Source: Methyloligella sp. (GTDB lineage: Bacteria; Pseudomonadota; Alphaproteobacteria; Rhizobiales; HXMU1428-3). Taken from it: 64,000 bases of DNA. Below the pieces are notes generated by a model, which did not search any database, was not told the DNA's origin, and saw only the letters and a program-made list of their open reading frames with translations. The translations under genes were made by a program, and so were the position numbers. Shown piece by piece: positions 32,585-41,357 of this stretch (positions are counted from its first letter, which is position 1; each line of letters begins with the position of its first letter). The stretch spans positions 124,001-188,000 of the forward strand of contig BQJJ01000004.1 of assembly GCA_021604645.1 (NCBI GenBank), read 5' to 3'.

Positions 32585-32705
32585 TAGTGGCGCTTTAGAT
32601 TGCCCACCTGCAACCGCGCTATTAGTGCCCCTTCAGGTTGGCATTTTTGTGCTTTAGATGCTCACTCTTTTTTGTGCTCTTTTAATTGCTCACTAGCAAC
32701 CGTCG
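32585..32705. repeat. Family B repeat array after the DUF2093 gene
   Basis: One good unit (32585-32623, AGTGGCGCTTTAGATTGCCC then CTGCAACCGCGCTATTAGTG) is followed by degenerate pieces. A second recognisable stem (ATTGCTCACTAGCAAC) ends at about 32701, before a partial family C element. Confidence 0.7.
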
Positions 32706-32707
32706 TG

Positions 32708-32756
32708 GCATCCGCCCTCATATAAAACCGGTACTCACTTTAAGGTGGAATGCATT
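32708..32756. repeat. Partial family C repeat at the 3' end of lpxK
   Basis: GCATCCGCC pairs imperfectly with GGTGGAATGC around AAAACCGGTACTCACTTTAA. This is the right half of the family C element. The element overlaps the first bases of the TTA that encodes the lpxK stop codon. Confidence 0.6.
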
Positions 32757-33834
32757 AGTCGTGATCAGTTTTCGTTTTTTCCTTTAGAGCTTCTAGTGAT
32801 ATTGGTTTTGGGTAGTGCTCTTTGATCAGCTCTATTAATTTTTCTTCATCATTTTTCTCAAAAGTAAATTCGATTGGAAAAGGGCGGCTCATTCGTTTGA
32901 GGGCCCTTAGTTGATGATTGCTGTTTTCATCAATTCTGACATGATCTTTTTCTGTTGTGACCAATTGTAAATCATCAGCCAGAGCTATTTTGGTGAGATG
33001 CTCCGCGTCTTTGCTTGTAAAATTATGATGATCAGGAAAAGGATTGCGGCGGATGACTTTACCGCCGGCATTTTCCAGAGATTGAAATAGTTTTTCTGGG
33101 CGACCAATCCCTGCATAAGCTAAAATTGGCTTTTCTTTCAACCAGCTTGTATCTTCTGAGGCGGTGAGCTGCCCCCGCAGAATTGGTTTTTTGAAATTAT
33201 ACTCTTTACGGAGCAAGTCTTTGATGTTTGATTTTTCTGCTGTATTTGAACCTGTGATGATGATGGCTGATGCGTTTGGCAGTTGGAACTCGAGAGGGGC
33301 GCGTAAGGGACCAGCTGGGAATATGCGGCCGTTTCCTAAAGCAGTTGCGCTATCAATTGCGATGAAGGACAGATTTTTTTGAACAGTAGGGTTTTGAAAT
33401 CCATCATCCATTATGATCATGTTTGATGATCTTTGCTCGATTAACCACACACCTTCTATACGGTTTTTAGAGATGATTGCAGGCGCATGCTGACTTAATA
33501 GTAATGGTTCATCACCCACATCTTTTGCGTTGTGTTCATTTAAGTCTACTAAAAGAGGGCCTGCATATTTTCCTTTATAGCCTCTGCTTAAAAAGCTTGG
33601 ATCCCAGCCTAGGTCTTGTAAAAGATGAGCAAATTTAATGGCAAGCGGTGTTTTGCCGGTACCGCCTAAAGTGAAATTGCCAATACAGATAACAGGTAAT
33701 TTGCTTTGGTAAGGTTTGGTATAACGAAAGCGCCATTTAACCGCCTGGCCATAAATTTGACCAAGAGGGTTTAGGTATTTTGGTAAGATATGGCCGGTGT
33801 CATCTTGCCACCAACTGGGGGGGTGCAAACTCAT
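32755..33834 (-). CDS. lpxK: Tetraacyldisaccharide 4'-kinase
   Basis: LpxK phosphorylates the lipid A disaccharide at the inner membrane. The product has 359 residues. An N-terminal amphipathic segment is followed by a P-loop in GNFTLGGTGKTPLAI at about residues 52-66. SRGYKGK, the DDGFQNP motif (IIMDDGFQNPTV) and FPAGPLRAPLE are also characteristic. It is the last gene of the leftward msbA-like/waaA/lpxK series. The spacer between it and the waaA fusion is filled with family B repeats, so co-transcription would cross several hairpins. Confidence 0.95.
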   Translation of the reverse strand: MSLHPPSWWQDDTGHILPKYLNPLGQIYGQAVKWRFRYTKPYQSKLPVICIGNFTLGGTGKTPLAIKFAHLLQDLGWDPSFLSRGYKGKYAGPLLVDLNEHNAKDVGDEPLLLSQHAPAIISKNRIEGVWLIEQRSSNMIIMDDGFQNPTVQKNLSFIAIDSATALGNGRIFPAGPLRAPLEFQLPNASAIIITGSNTAEKSNIKDLLRKEYNFKKPILRGQLTASEDTSWLKEKPILAYAGIGRPEKLFQSLENAGGKVIRRNPFPDHHNFTSKDAEHLTKIALADDLQLVTTEKDHVRIDENSNHQLRALKRMSRPFPIEFTFEKNDEEKLIELIKEHYPKPISLEALKEKTKTDHD

Positions 33835-33849
33835 TTGCTTTGAACTCTT

Positions 33850-34051
33850 TCAGTTGCGCTTCAGGTTGAAATTGTTAACGCTCCTTCGGTTGCCCACTAG
33901 CAACCGTCGCTATTAGTGCGCCTTCAAGTTGCCATTTTAATCCTCCAGATGCCCACTCTTTTTAGGCCCCTTCAGGTTGCCTACAAGCAACCGTCGCGGC
34001 AACCGTGCTTTTTGTTTGCGCTTCAGTTGCCCACAAGCAACCGCGCTATTA
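33850..34051. repeat. Family B repeat array between waaA and lpxK
   Basis: Several units occur. Clear ones are GGTTGCCCACTAGCAACC (33889-33906), GGTTGCCTACAAGCAACC near 33975 and GTTGCCCACAAGCAAC near 34026. Other parts are degenerate. The final GCGCTATTAGT overlaps the TTA at 34049-34051 that encodes the stop codon of the waaA fusion gene. The array sits inside a probable operon. Confidence 0.8.
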
Positions 34052-36073
34052 GTTCGAAGGCTCCAAATAAGTCTCTAAGGTTTTTAGAGTGATTTCTTCA
34101 GCACCTGAGAGATAGTCTATCGCATTTTGGCCGCCAGCTTTTAGGCTTTTATGTTGTTCCGGATTTTTTAAAAGATCAACAATTTTTGTGGCTAGTGTTT
34201 TGGCGTCTTCAACCTGAATAGCACCACCTCGTTGAAATAACTCAAAATAAGCAATCGCAAAGTTTTCAACATGAGGACCGGTAATGATATTTGTGCCCAG
34301 TTTTAACCCTTCAATTGGGTTTTGGCCACCATGACGGATGAAGGAGCCACCGATAAAAGCCGTTTTTGTTAGGCTATAAAACAATCCCATTTCACCGATT
34401 GTGTCTGCAATATAAATATTTGTGCCTCGGCTTGGTATCGTATTTTCACTGCGGAGCTCAATTGTAAGCGGTTTTCCTTGATTGTCCCTCTGGTGCTGGG
34501 TTAGTGAGGTTCTAATTTCTTCAGCTCTGTTTGGATGGCGTGGGACAATGATTGTTAAAAAATCAGGGTAATCCATTGCAATGATATTATGAGCGTCAGC
34601 TATGAGTTCGTCTTCACCTGGATGGGTGCTTGCTGCAACAAATAAGGGACGATCACCGATTGCTGATTTTAAAGTTTGTAGTTCCGTTTCATCATAAGTT
34701 AGTGCTGGCGCGTCGATTTTTATATTTCCGCTATGGATGACATCTTCAGCGCCTAACGTTATAAAACGGCGTTCGTCAATTGGGCCTTGAGCGAGGACTT
34801 TGTCAAACCGACCGAAGAGCGGGCGAGCCATGGCGGGTTTTTTAAACCAGCGTTTAAAGGACTTCTTTGACATGCGGCCATTTATTAAAAGAAGAGGTAT
34901 GTTTCTGGCGTGTGTTTCTATGATTAAATTTGGCCAGATTTCAGATTCAACGAAGGCTGCTAATCCTGGGCGCCAATGTGCCAAGAACCTTTTGACAAAG
35001 AGTTTGTTGTCTAGGGGGATAAATTGATGAAAGGCGCGTGTCGGTAATTTATTGGCTGCCAATTTGGCTGAGGTTGTCGTGCCGGTTGTGAGGAGAATAG
35101 AAAGCTCAGGGTGATGGCTGAGTAATTTTTTTATTATCGGCAAGCAAGCATTGGTTTCTCCAACACTTGCGGCATGGAACCACCAGAGAGGGCCTTTGGG
35201 GCGTTTTAATTCGCTGATGCCATAGCGTTCTTGCTCGCGCTCTTGGATTTCTTTGCCTTTATTGACACGATACTTGAAGATGAGCGGTGCTATTGGTTTG
35301 GCTATACTGGTTGCTAGTTTATATGATTTTAGAGCGAGGCCTGGTTTGAGGGTTCGCTCCCAGAGTGGAAGAATTTTCTTCGGGCTTCTTTCAGCCAGTT
35401 CGTGAGCGCGCCTGGTAACTTTTCCCATGGCAGCTTCTAACTCTAAGCGTAGTTTTTCTAATTCCTCTGGTGTGCTGTGACGTGGTACGTGAATGGGATC
35501 GCCGACCACAAACCCTGTTTTTGAGCTGGGCAAATTAATGGTGAGCCGGCTCCAGCTTTTAAATGTGATGGCTCTTTTTGTGGCAATGGCAGCAGGAATG
35601 ATCGGTTTGCCTGAAAGCCGCGCCATTGTGATAATGCCTTCTCCGACCTTTTGAGCTGGCCCTGGTGGGACGTCTGCGGTTGAGACAATACAAAAGCCTT
35701 CTTTCAGGGCTTTGATGGCTTGTTTTAAAACTTTTGCGCCACCGCGATCTCTTTTCGAGCGTCTGCCTGCTGCACCAGAGCCACGAATGGGCGTGACGCC
35801 AAATCTTGAGACGAGTTTAGCGGCGAGTTCGGCATCTCCGTGAGCACCGACTACAATTTTTGCTTTGATTTTTTCTGGTCTGATTGTGGGGATGAGTAAA
35901 AACTGTCCATGCCATACGGCGAGGATGAACGGGTCTTCTTTTAAGAAGAGTTCATCCGGGTTTTCTGGCTCACAAATGGTTATTCCTTTGCTTCGTACAT
36001 ATTTTATGTATTTTGCAAGGCCATCAGCCAGTCTCTCCCCCCAGAGAGGGTTTTTTAAAAGTTTTTTGAGCAT
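34049..36073 (-). CDS. waaA: Fusion of a DUF374 acyltransferase-like domain and Kdo transferase WaaA
   Basis: The product has 674 residues in one uninterrupted frame. Residues 1 to about 235 are a DUF374 lysophospholipid-acyltransferase-like domain (ILAVWHGQFLLIPTI, GAHGDAELAAKLVSRFG, IVSTADVPPGPAQKVGEG). From about 245 to the end is a full 3-deoxy-D-manno-octulosonic acid transferase (WFHAASVGETNACLPIIKK, AAFVESEIWPNLI, NGRMS, AASTHPGEDE, VPRHPNRAEE, FIGGSFIRHGGQNPIEGL). WaaA adds Kdo to lipid IVA at the inner membrane. In related genomes the two parts are usually separate adjacent genes, so this is a natural fusion (inference from memory). It starts 14 bases after the MsbA-like gene. Confidence 0.92.
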   Translation of the reverse strand: MLKKLLKNPLWGERLADGLAKYIKYVRSKGITICEPENPDELFLKEDPFILAVWHGQFLLIPTIRPEKIKAKIVVGAHGDAELAAKLVSRFGVTPIRGSGAAGRRSKRDRGGAKVLKQAIKALKEGFCIVSTADVPPGPAQKVGEGIITMARLSGKPIIPAAIATKRAITFKSWSRLTINLPSSKTGFVVGDPIHVPRHSTPEELEKLRLELEAAMGKVTRRAHELAERSPKKILPLWERTLKPGLALKSYKLATSIAKPIAPLIFKYRVNKGKEIQEREQERYGISELKRPKGPLWWFHAASVGETNACLPIIKKLLSHHPELSILLTTGTTTSAKLAANKLPTRAFHQFIPLDNKLFVKRFLAHWRPGLAAFVESEIWPNLIIETHARNIPLLLINGRMSKKSFKRWFKKPAMARPLFGRFDKVLAQGPIDERRFITLGAEDVIHSGNIKIDAPALTYDETELQTLKSAIGDRPLFVAASTHPGEDELIADAHNIIAMDYPDFLTIIVPRHPNRAEEIRTSLTQHQRDNQGKPLTIELRSENTIPSRGTNIYIADTIGEMGLFYSLTKTAFIGGSFIRHGGQNPIEGLKLGTNIITGPHVENFAIAYFELFQRGGAIQVEDAKTLATKIVDLLKNPEQHKSLKAGGQNAIDYLSGAEEITLKTLETYLEPSN

Positions 36074-36087
36074 GTTGTTTTTTGCTT

Positions 36088-37959
36088 TTACTCAGCTGGT
36101 ATTTGCTCTTTAGCAGATTGAGACTCTTCCGTGTTAGAAGAACCATCTGTATTATTCGTTGTCGTTCTAAATTGGGTTGAATGTAATTCTGAGAACAAAC
36201 CGCCTTTTTTCAAAAGTTCTTCATAGGTCCCCATTTCAACCATTTTGCCGTGAGCCAGAACACAGATCAGATCAGCTTGCTTCACTGTTGTAAGACGGTG
36301 AGCGATCATCAGCACTGTTCTTCCCTTCATTAACCCATCGAGAGCCTTTTGGAAGGTAGCTTCTGATTTGCTATCGAGAGCGCTTGTTGGTTCGTCGAGA
36401 AGCAGAATAGGGGCGTCTTTTAAAATGGCTCTTGCTATGGCGATCCTTTGTTTCTCACCGCCAGAAAGATTGTTGCCTGCTTCACCAATGGTGCTGTCAT
36501 AGCCTTTGGGGAAGTTTTTAATAAAGTCGTCAGCCGCTGCCGCTTTGGCTGCTGCTTCTATTTCTTCCTGCGTTGCGTTTGCCATACCATAGGCGATGTT
36601 ATTTGCGATGGTGTCGTCAAATAAGAGAGGTTCTTGTGTGACGAGAGCTGTTGCCTCTCGCAAGGTTTTTAGAGTTAGGTTTGAGATGTCCTGGTCATCA
36701 ATTTTGACGGTGCCTTTTGTTGGGTCATAAAAACGTAAGACCAGATTTAGTATGGTGCTTTTGCCACCGCCAGAGGGACCAACTAGGGCGACAGTTTTAC
36801 CCGGCGGTACTGTGAGGCTGAAATCTTCAAACAAGGGCGCGTCATCTTCATAAGAAAACGAGACATTTTCAAAGGTGATTTCGCCTGATGTTAATTTAAG
36901 ATCTTTCGCATCTGGTTTTTCTTTTAGTGCTACATCACGATCTATTATGCCATAGACGCGGCTGGCGGCTGCAACCCCTTCTTGAATGGCAGTTTGTAGA
37001 GTGGCTAAAGATTTTAAGGGTTGATAAATCAACATAGCTGAGGCCATGAAGGCTGTGAAGTCGCCATAAGAGACATCACCATTAATGCCGTTTGTGCCGG
37101 CATAGTAGATGACCAAAGCAAAGCCTAAGCCGGTGAGGAGTTCAACCGCAGGGCTTGAGATGGCGCGGGCACGCATGCCGCGCATGGTATATTCCATGGC
37201 GCGGTTTATGACAGATTGGGCACGATCTAATTCTTTATGCTCTTGTCCATAGGCACGCACGATGCGAAGACTACGCAAGGTTTGTGAGATTAGTGTTGAA
37301 AGTTCGCTTGTTTCCACCAGTCCTTTTTTGGTGGAGCTGTGCATTTTTTTACGTTGCCGTGAGAGAAGATAAACTCCAAGGGGCAGGGCTATCATAATCA
37401 TGATGGCCATTTTCCAGTCTATCCAAATCATGACAGCTGTTAGGGCAACAACTTTGAGAGAATTTTCGACTAAGGCGACTAATGTTCTGCTAGCCGTGTT
37501 GCGAATTAGAGTTGCATCATTCAGGAAACCGGCAAGAAATTTGCCTGAATGAATACCTTCAATCCAGCTGAGATCAGCTTTGGTAAGACCATCAAACATT
37601 TTGATACGCATGTCAGCAACGAATTTTTCTCCCAAATATCCGACTGTGACACTCGAGATAAATGCAGCAAATGATTTTAGTGTTGTGACGATGATGACAG
37701 CGGCACAGATGTAATAAATCATCGAGGTATCTTTATTGACAAAGATATCATCTGTTGCGCGCTGAATGAGCAGGGGAACGGCACCGGTTGTTCCGGCGGA
37801 AATGATCATGGCAAAGCTTGAGATAAGGACTAGCTTTATTCTCGGGTGGAGGTGCTCTTCCCATATTCTTTTAGCGACGGCCTTAGTGGTGTAATCTTCA
37901 CTGAGGATGTCGCTGTCGCGATCAGCTACTTTATTATCTGAAAAGAGTTTTTCTTGCAC
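36088..37959 (-). CDS. MsbA-like ABC exporter (half-transporter)
   Basis: The product has 623 residues. An N-terminal six-helix membrane domain (about 40-345) is fused to an ATPase domain. The Walker A motif is GPSGGGKST, the signature NNLSGGEKQRIAIARAI, and Walker B ILLLDEPTSALDSKSE, followed by the H-loop IAHRLTTV. It forms a homodimer in the inner membrane. Its place just before the waaA fusion and lpxK supports lipid A core flipping, the MsbA role. Family members with other substrates look alike, so the substrate is inferred from context. The C-terminus is a Ser/Thr/Asn-rich tail. Confidence 0.9.
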   Translation of the reverse strand: MQEKLFSDNKVADRDSDILSEDYTTKAVAKRIWEEHLHPRIKLVLISSFAMIISAGTTGAVPLLIQRATDDIFVNKDTSMIYYICAAVIIVTTLKSFAAFISSVTVGYLGEKFVADMRIKMFDGLTKADLSWIEGIHSGKFLAGFLNDATLIRNTASRTLVALVENSLKVVALTAVMIWIDWKMAIMIMIALPLGVYLLSRQRKKMHSSTKKGLVETSELSTLISQTLRSLRIVRAYGQEHKELDRAQSVINRAMEYTMRGMRARAISSPAVELLTGLGFALVIYYAGTNGINGDVSYGDFTAFMASAMLIYQPLKSLATLQTAIQEGVAAASRVYGIIDRDVALKEKPDAKDLKLTSGEITFENVSFSYEDDAPLFEDFSLTVPPGKTVALVGPSGGGKSTILNLVLRFYDPTKGTVKIDDQDISNLTLKTLREATALVTQEPLLFDDTIANNIAYGMANATQEEIEAAAKAAAADDFIKNFPKGYDSTIGEAGNNLSGGEKQRIAIARAILKDAPILLLDEPTSALDSKSEATFQKALDGLMKGRTVLMIAHRLTTVKQADLICVLAHGKMVEMGTYEELLKKGGLFSELHSTQFRTTTNNTDGSSNTEESQSAKEQIPAE

Positions 37960-38117
37960 GAGATCTTATGTCCGCTTCCTAAATACACTGTAAGCCAAGG
38001 TTATAGGACGTATAGCGAAATTAAACCAGTCTTCTATCAAAGAATGGTAAGTTTTATCGACTAATACCTAACACAAAAAATTGACGACACCCTCAGTCTT
38101 TTAAAGTTGATTAGCCT

Positions 38118-38360
38118 CTAATTAACTTCTGGCTCAAGCAGGCGGTGCATGTGGACAATGAAATAACGCATATTTGCGTTATCTACAGTGCTTTGTGCTT
38201 TGGTTTTCCAAACGCTATAGGCACTGGCATAGTTGGGGTATATGCCGACAATATCGAGATCTTCAAGATCTTTAAATGTAATGTTTTCTAAGCTTGTTAG
38301 CTCGCCACCAAAAACAAGATGTAATAATTGATCATTATTTTCATTTGACTTGTCGTTCAT
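38118..38360 (-). CDS. DUF4170 family protein
   Basis: An 80-residue cytosolic protein of unknown function known mainly from alphaproteobacteria. It has LHLVFGGELTSLENITFKDL, then VGIYPNYASAYSVWKTKAQ, VDNANMRYFIVHMHRLLEPE; this matches the DUF4170 plan of VFGG, Y-x2-A-x3-W-x2-K-A-Q and MRYF-x-H-x-HRL. It lies 10 bases downstream of the CysQ-like gene and is presumably co-transcribed with it. This pairing, close to lipid A genes, is common in Hyphomicrobiales (from memory), but no role has been shown. Confidence 0.88.
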   Translation of the reverse strand: MNDKSNENNDQLLHLVFGGELTSLENITFKDLEDLDIVGIYPNYASAYSVWKTKAQSTVDNANMRYFIVHMHRLLEPEVN

Positions 38361-38370
38361 AGTTCTTCCT

Positions 38371-39165
38371 TTAGTTTTGCTTAATAGCTTGTTCTGTTTT
38401 ATTTATAATTGGTTTGTATAATGATTTTGTTGCTGCCACTACACTTGGATGGCGAATTTCTTGATTGTTGTATGTGATTGTATTTCCCAGGTGGGTGCTC
38501 ATTTGACCGCCAGCTTCTTCTAAAATCAGGTGAGCGGCTGCGATATCCCAGTCATTTTTAGGTGTTAGAGAGATTGTGGCATCTGCCACTCCTTCTGCAA
38601 TGCGGGCTATTCTATAGGCCATTGAGCTATTCCAGGTGCGGGTGGATGGTTTTTGCGTTTCTTCGGTGAAAACGCGATTAAAGTGTCCTTTTGAAGAAAT
38701 GATATGCGCTTTTGATAAATCTGTGGTTGTACTTGTGCTTATTTTTTTATCGTTTAAGAAGGCACCTTTTCCGGCTTCTGCGCTGAATAACTCTGATTTA
38801 ACCGGGTTATAAACAACACTTAGAACAGGGCGGTTCTCTTCGATTAAAGCTGCGACGATTGTCCAATCTGGCTTGTTTTCTAAAAAGCCTCTGGTGCCAT
38901 CGATTGGGTCTATAATCCAGATATGAGGGGCATTTAAGCGACTATCATCAACGGGACTTTCTTCAGATAACCATTTGATTGAGGGGTCTAGTCGGCTTAA
39001 TTCTTGTTCTAGAAGGTCATTTACAGCGTGATCAGCTGCCGAGACCTGGCTGCCGTCTTTTTTAATTTCAATATCAACATCTTTGCCAAAAAATTCCAGG
39101 GCGAGGTCACCAGCTTTAGATACCGATTGTTTTAAGGTGTCTAACATGCCTTCTTTATGAAGCAT
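38371..39165 (-). CDS. Inositol monophosphatase-family phosphatase, CysQ-like
   Basis: The product has 264 residues. The lithium-sensitive phosphatase metal sites are clear: WLSEESPVDD (Glu), IIDPIDGTRGFLENKPDWT with the DPIDGT motif, and NDWDIAAAHLILEEAGG. CysQ-type enzymes hydrolyse 3'-phosphoadenosine 5'-phosphate; inositol or related sugar phosphates are alternatives, and I cannot decide from the sequence. The first ATG has AAGGA about ten bases upstream; an ATG six codons in is possible. It is upstream of and close to the DUF4170 gene. Confidence 0.88.
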   Translation of the reverse strand: MLHKEGMLDTLKQSVSKAGDLALEFFGKDVDIEIKKDGSQVSAADHAVNDLLEQELSRLDPSIKWLSEESPVDDSRLNAPHIWIIDPIDGTRGFLENKPDWTIVAALIEENRPVLSVVYNPVKSELFSAEAGKGAFLNDKKISTSTTTDLSKAHIISSKGHFNRVFTEETQKPSTRTWNSSMAYRIARIAEGVADATISLTPKNDWDIAAAHLILEEAGGQMSTHLGNTITYNNQEIRHPSVVAATKSLYKPIINKTEQAIKQN

Positions 39166-39344
39166 TCTGTGGGATCCTTTTGATCGTGGAAAATTTGGTT
39201 TTCTACTTCTATTGGCTTTAGACTAAATGATTAGAATTAGCCATAATGTCATAGCTTTTTATTCCATTTCTGCGCGATTGCAAACGGATAATTTACCATT
39301 TCTCTTAAGAGTAAAAACATGTGTTTCTGGCATACTCTTTTGTA

Positions 39345-40148
39345 ATGACCCATAAAGATGGTCAACTCAGGGAGTTAACAGTGAGGCGTAAATCGCAAGG
39401 AGATGGCTGGGGCTTTGTCCCAGTTCTCCGATCGAAGCCCCTTTTCCCCAAAAGTTTGGTTTCACGCTTAACTTTAGAGCCTACGGCTTTAAAGGATGTG
39501 CTGACTTTTGCCGGAATTGATGTTGTGATCAGTCGGAAAGCTTTGGCTTTCCGACAACACAGCTTTGGGATTTTTAGAAAAGTAGACCGTATTCCACTGC
39601 ATCAATATATTGGTGTTGCGGTGCACTATACGCCTGCGCCCACTTGTTGGAAATTTTCTGATCTATTACGGGTAGATGGCTACCGCCCTTTTATTCCTCA
39701 TGTGATGAAATCGTTTTTTTCAAAAAAAATTATTCCTTCTTTGCCTGCTTGTTCTTTTCAAAAAAAGCTAGAGACATTTTTTGCCGTTGATATTCCTTTT
39801 GCTGAGCAAGAAGAAGGTGTTGTTTCTCTTTATTTGCTGCATGAAGACCGCTCAAAGGATGTTTTGCTTTATTATGCAGATCATGAAGATGAAATTCAGG
39901 CTTTGTGGAAGTTTTGGTCATCTCGTTTGCGTTTGCCACAGTTACTCGTTGCACCGGATGGGTTTATTGATGAGCCGTTTCAACCAGCTGGTTCCATTGA
40001 GATAAGGTCTCCACAACCTCGTAAGCCTTTTTACAATCTCAATCGCAGAGGTCCGCATTTCTTGCGTGTGCGAGATGTGGGCGCTGGGTTAGAGGTACAT
40101 CGTCGCTCCAAACGTGTTAAAGGCCGTGAGATTTCCGCTCGTTCGTAA
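39345..40148 (+). CDS. DUF6101 family protein
   Basis: The product has 267 residues from the ATG at 39345; an in-frame GTG at 39321 is also possible and no ribosome site settles it. The layout is a beta-rich N-terminal half (SRKALAFRQHSFGIFRKVDR, IPLHQYIGVAVHYTP), a middle LLHEDRSKDVLLYYADHED, then WSSRLRLPQLLVAPDGFIDEP and a strongly basic tail ending KGREISARS. This order and the GREI-x-AR end match what I recall of DUF6101, a Hyphomicrobiales family of unknown function. No signal peptide or membrane segment is visible. It is convergent with ubiA, and a shared hairpin spans both stop codons. Confidence 0.8.
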   Translation: MTHKDGQLRELTVRRKSQGDGWGFVPVLRSKPLFPKSLVSRLTLEPTALKDVLTFAGIDVVISRKALAFRQHSFGIFRKVDRIPLHQYIGVAVHYTPAPTCWKFSDLLRVDGYRPFIPHVMKSFFSKKIIPSLPACSFQKKLETFFAVDIPFAEQEEGVVSLYLLHEDRSKDVLLYYADHEDEIQALWKFWSSRLRLPQLLVAPDGFIDEPFQPAGSIEIRSPQPRKPFYNLNRRGPHFLRVRDVGAGLEVHRRSKRVKGREISARS

Positions 40149-40175
40149 AAAAGCGTATGGACTTGGTGCTTTTTT
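40147..40175. terminator. Weak bidirectional hairpin spanning two stop codons
   Basis: AAAAAAGC (40147-40154) pairs with GCTTTTTT (40168-40175) over a 13-base loop. It overlaps the TAA of the DUF6101 gene and the TTA encoding the ubiA stop codon. It has few GC pairs, so termination strength is uncertain. Confidence 0.4.
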
Positions 40176-41247
40176 ACCCTCTTAAAGCGAGAGCCATCAG
40201 GTGATCTGCTGTAAAGCCGATAAAAACAATAAGGCCAAAAACACCGTTTGATTTAAAGCGGTGGAGGCAATTGTCTGCGTCATCTAGTTTTAAGGTTCCG
40301 ATTTGCCAAGAGGCATGCAAGGCGGCCATGCCTATGGCTGTGAAATAGATGAGTTGTGCACCAATGAGCATACCAACGGCATATAGAAGGATGATTGTGA
40401 GGCCATAAAAGCCGATAAGCCAGGTTTGTGTATTGTCTCCAAATTTCAGGGCGGTTGATTTCATACCAATGACTGCGTCATCTTCTTTGTCTTGGTGAGC
40501 ATAGATTGTGTCGAACCCCATAGTCCAGGTGAAGGCTGCGATCGTCATGAGAATTGCAGGGAGATCTATTGAGCCTTTAATTGCTGTCCAGCCCATCAAA
40601 CAGCCCCAACTAAAGCAGAGCGATAACATGGCTTGGGGCCAATAGGTGATGCGTTTCATGAAGGGGTAGATCAGGATGGGTAGAAGTATGAAAACCCCAA
40701 GACCAATAGTTAGATAATTGAATTGTAGCAAAATCAATAGGGCGAGAGTGAGCAGGATTGCCAGCACTTTTACGGCGGTTTTTACACTGATGGCGCCGCT
40801 TGCTATGGGTCTTGATTTGGTTCGTGCGACTTGAGCGTCTATTTTTCTATCTGCAATATCATTGAAAACGCAGCCGGCGCTTCTTGTTAAAAAGGCGCCT
40901 AAAAGAAAAAGAGCAAAAAGAAGTATCGGTTGGTTGGCTAAAAAATTATTAAAAATTGCCGGGGTTTGGTCTGCTGGAAGCCTCGGGTAAAGGGAAAGCT
41001 CACTCCTGTAGGCGGCAATGAGGCCCCAGAATGCTGGCCAGGCTAATAACCATGTGCCGATGGGACGGTCTAGACGTAGTAGGCGGATGAAGGGTTCTCT
41101 ATTTTCTGGCAAAAAGTGATGAGCCAGGGTGTTTTTTTCACCGTCATAATTTTTTTCATTGAACTCTTGTTCGGTGTTAAGTGAGTTGTCGTCTATTTTT
41201 GTGGAAGAGTTTTGTGGATTTTCATCAGGATGTTTTGTGTTTGCCAT
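40174..41247 (-). CDS. ubiA: 4-hydroxybenzoate polyprenyltransferase
   Basis: UbiA attaches the polyprenyl tail to 4-hydroxybenzoate in ubiquinone synthesis at the inner membrane. The product has 357 residues, with a hydrophilic N-terminal extension of about 45 rich in Asn, Asp and Glu not seen in shorter homologues. Two Asp-rich prenyl diphosphate sites are present, NDIADRKIDAQVARTKSRPI and DTIYAHQDKEDD, in a bundle of about eight or nine membrane helices. It is divergent from rsmE. The ubiquinone made here would feed the respiratory chain that ends in oxidases such as the one encoded downstream. Confidence 0.95.
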   Translation of the reverse strand: MANTKHPDENPQNSSTKIDDNSLNTEQEFNEKNYDGEKNTLAHHFLPENREPFIRLLRLDRPIGTWLLAWPAFWGLIAAYRSELSLYPRLPADQTPAIFNNFLANQPILLFALFLLGAFLTRSAGCVFNDIADRKIDAQVARTKSRPIASGAISVKTAVKVLAILLTLALLILLQFNYLTIGLGVFILLPILIYPFMKRITYWPQAMLSLCFSWGCLMGWTAIKGSIDLPAILMTIAAFTWTMGFDTIYAHQDKEDDAVIGMKSTALKFGDNTQTWLIGFYGLTIILLYAVGMLIGAQLIYFTAIGMAALHASWQIGTLKLDDADNCLHRFKSNGVFGLIVFIGFTADHLMALALRG

Positions 41248-41357
41248 TTATCAAGCTCTTCGTTACTTAGACTTATAGGGTTTTAGGATATTTTGTTCAG
41301 ATATATCATAAGTTTCAGCATTTTGTAGTTAGCAATTTTTAGATTTTGAGGTTTACT

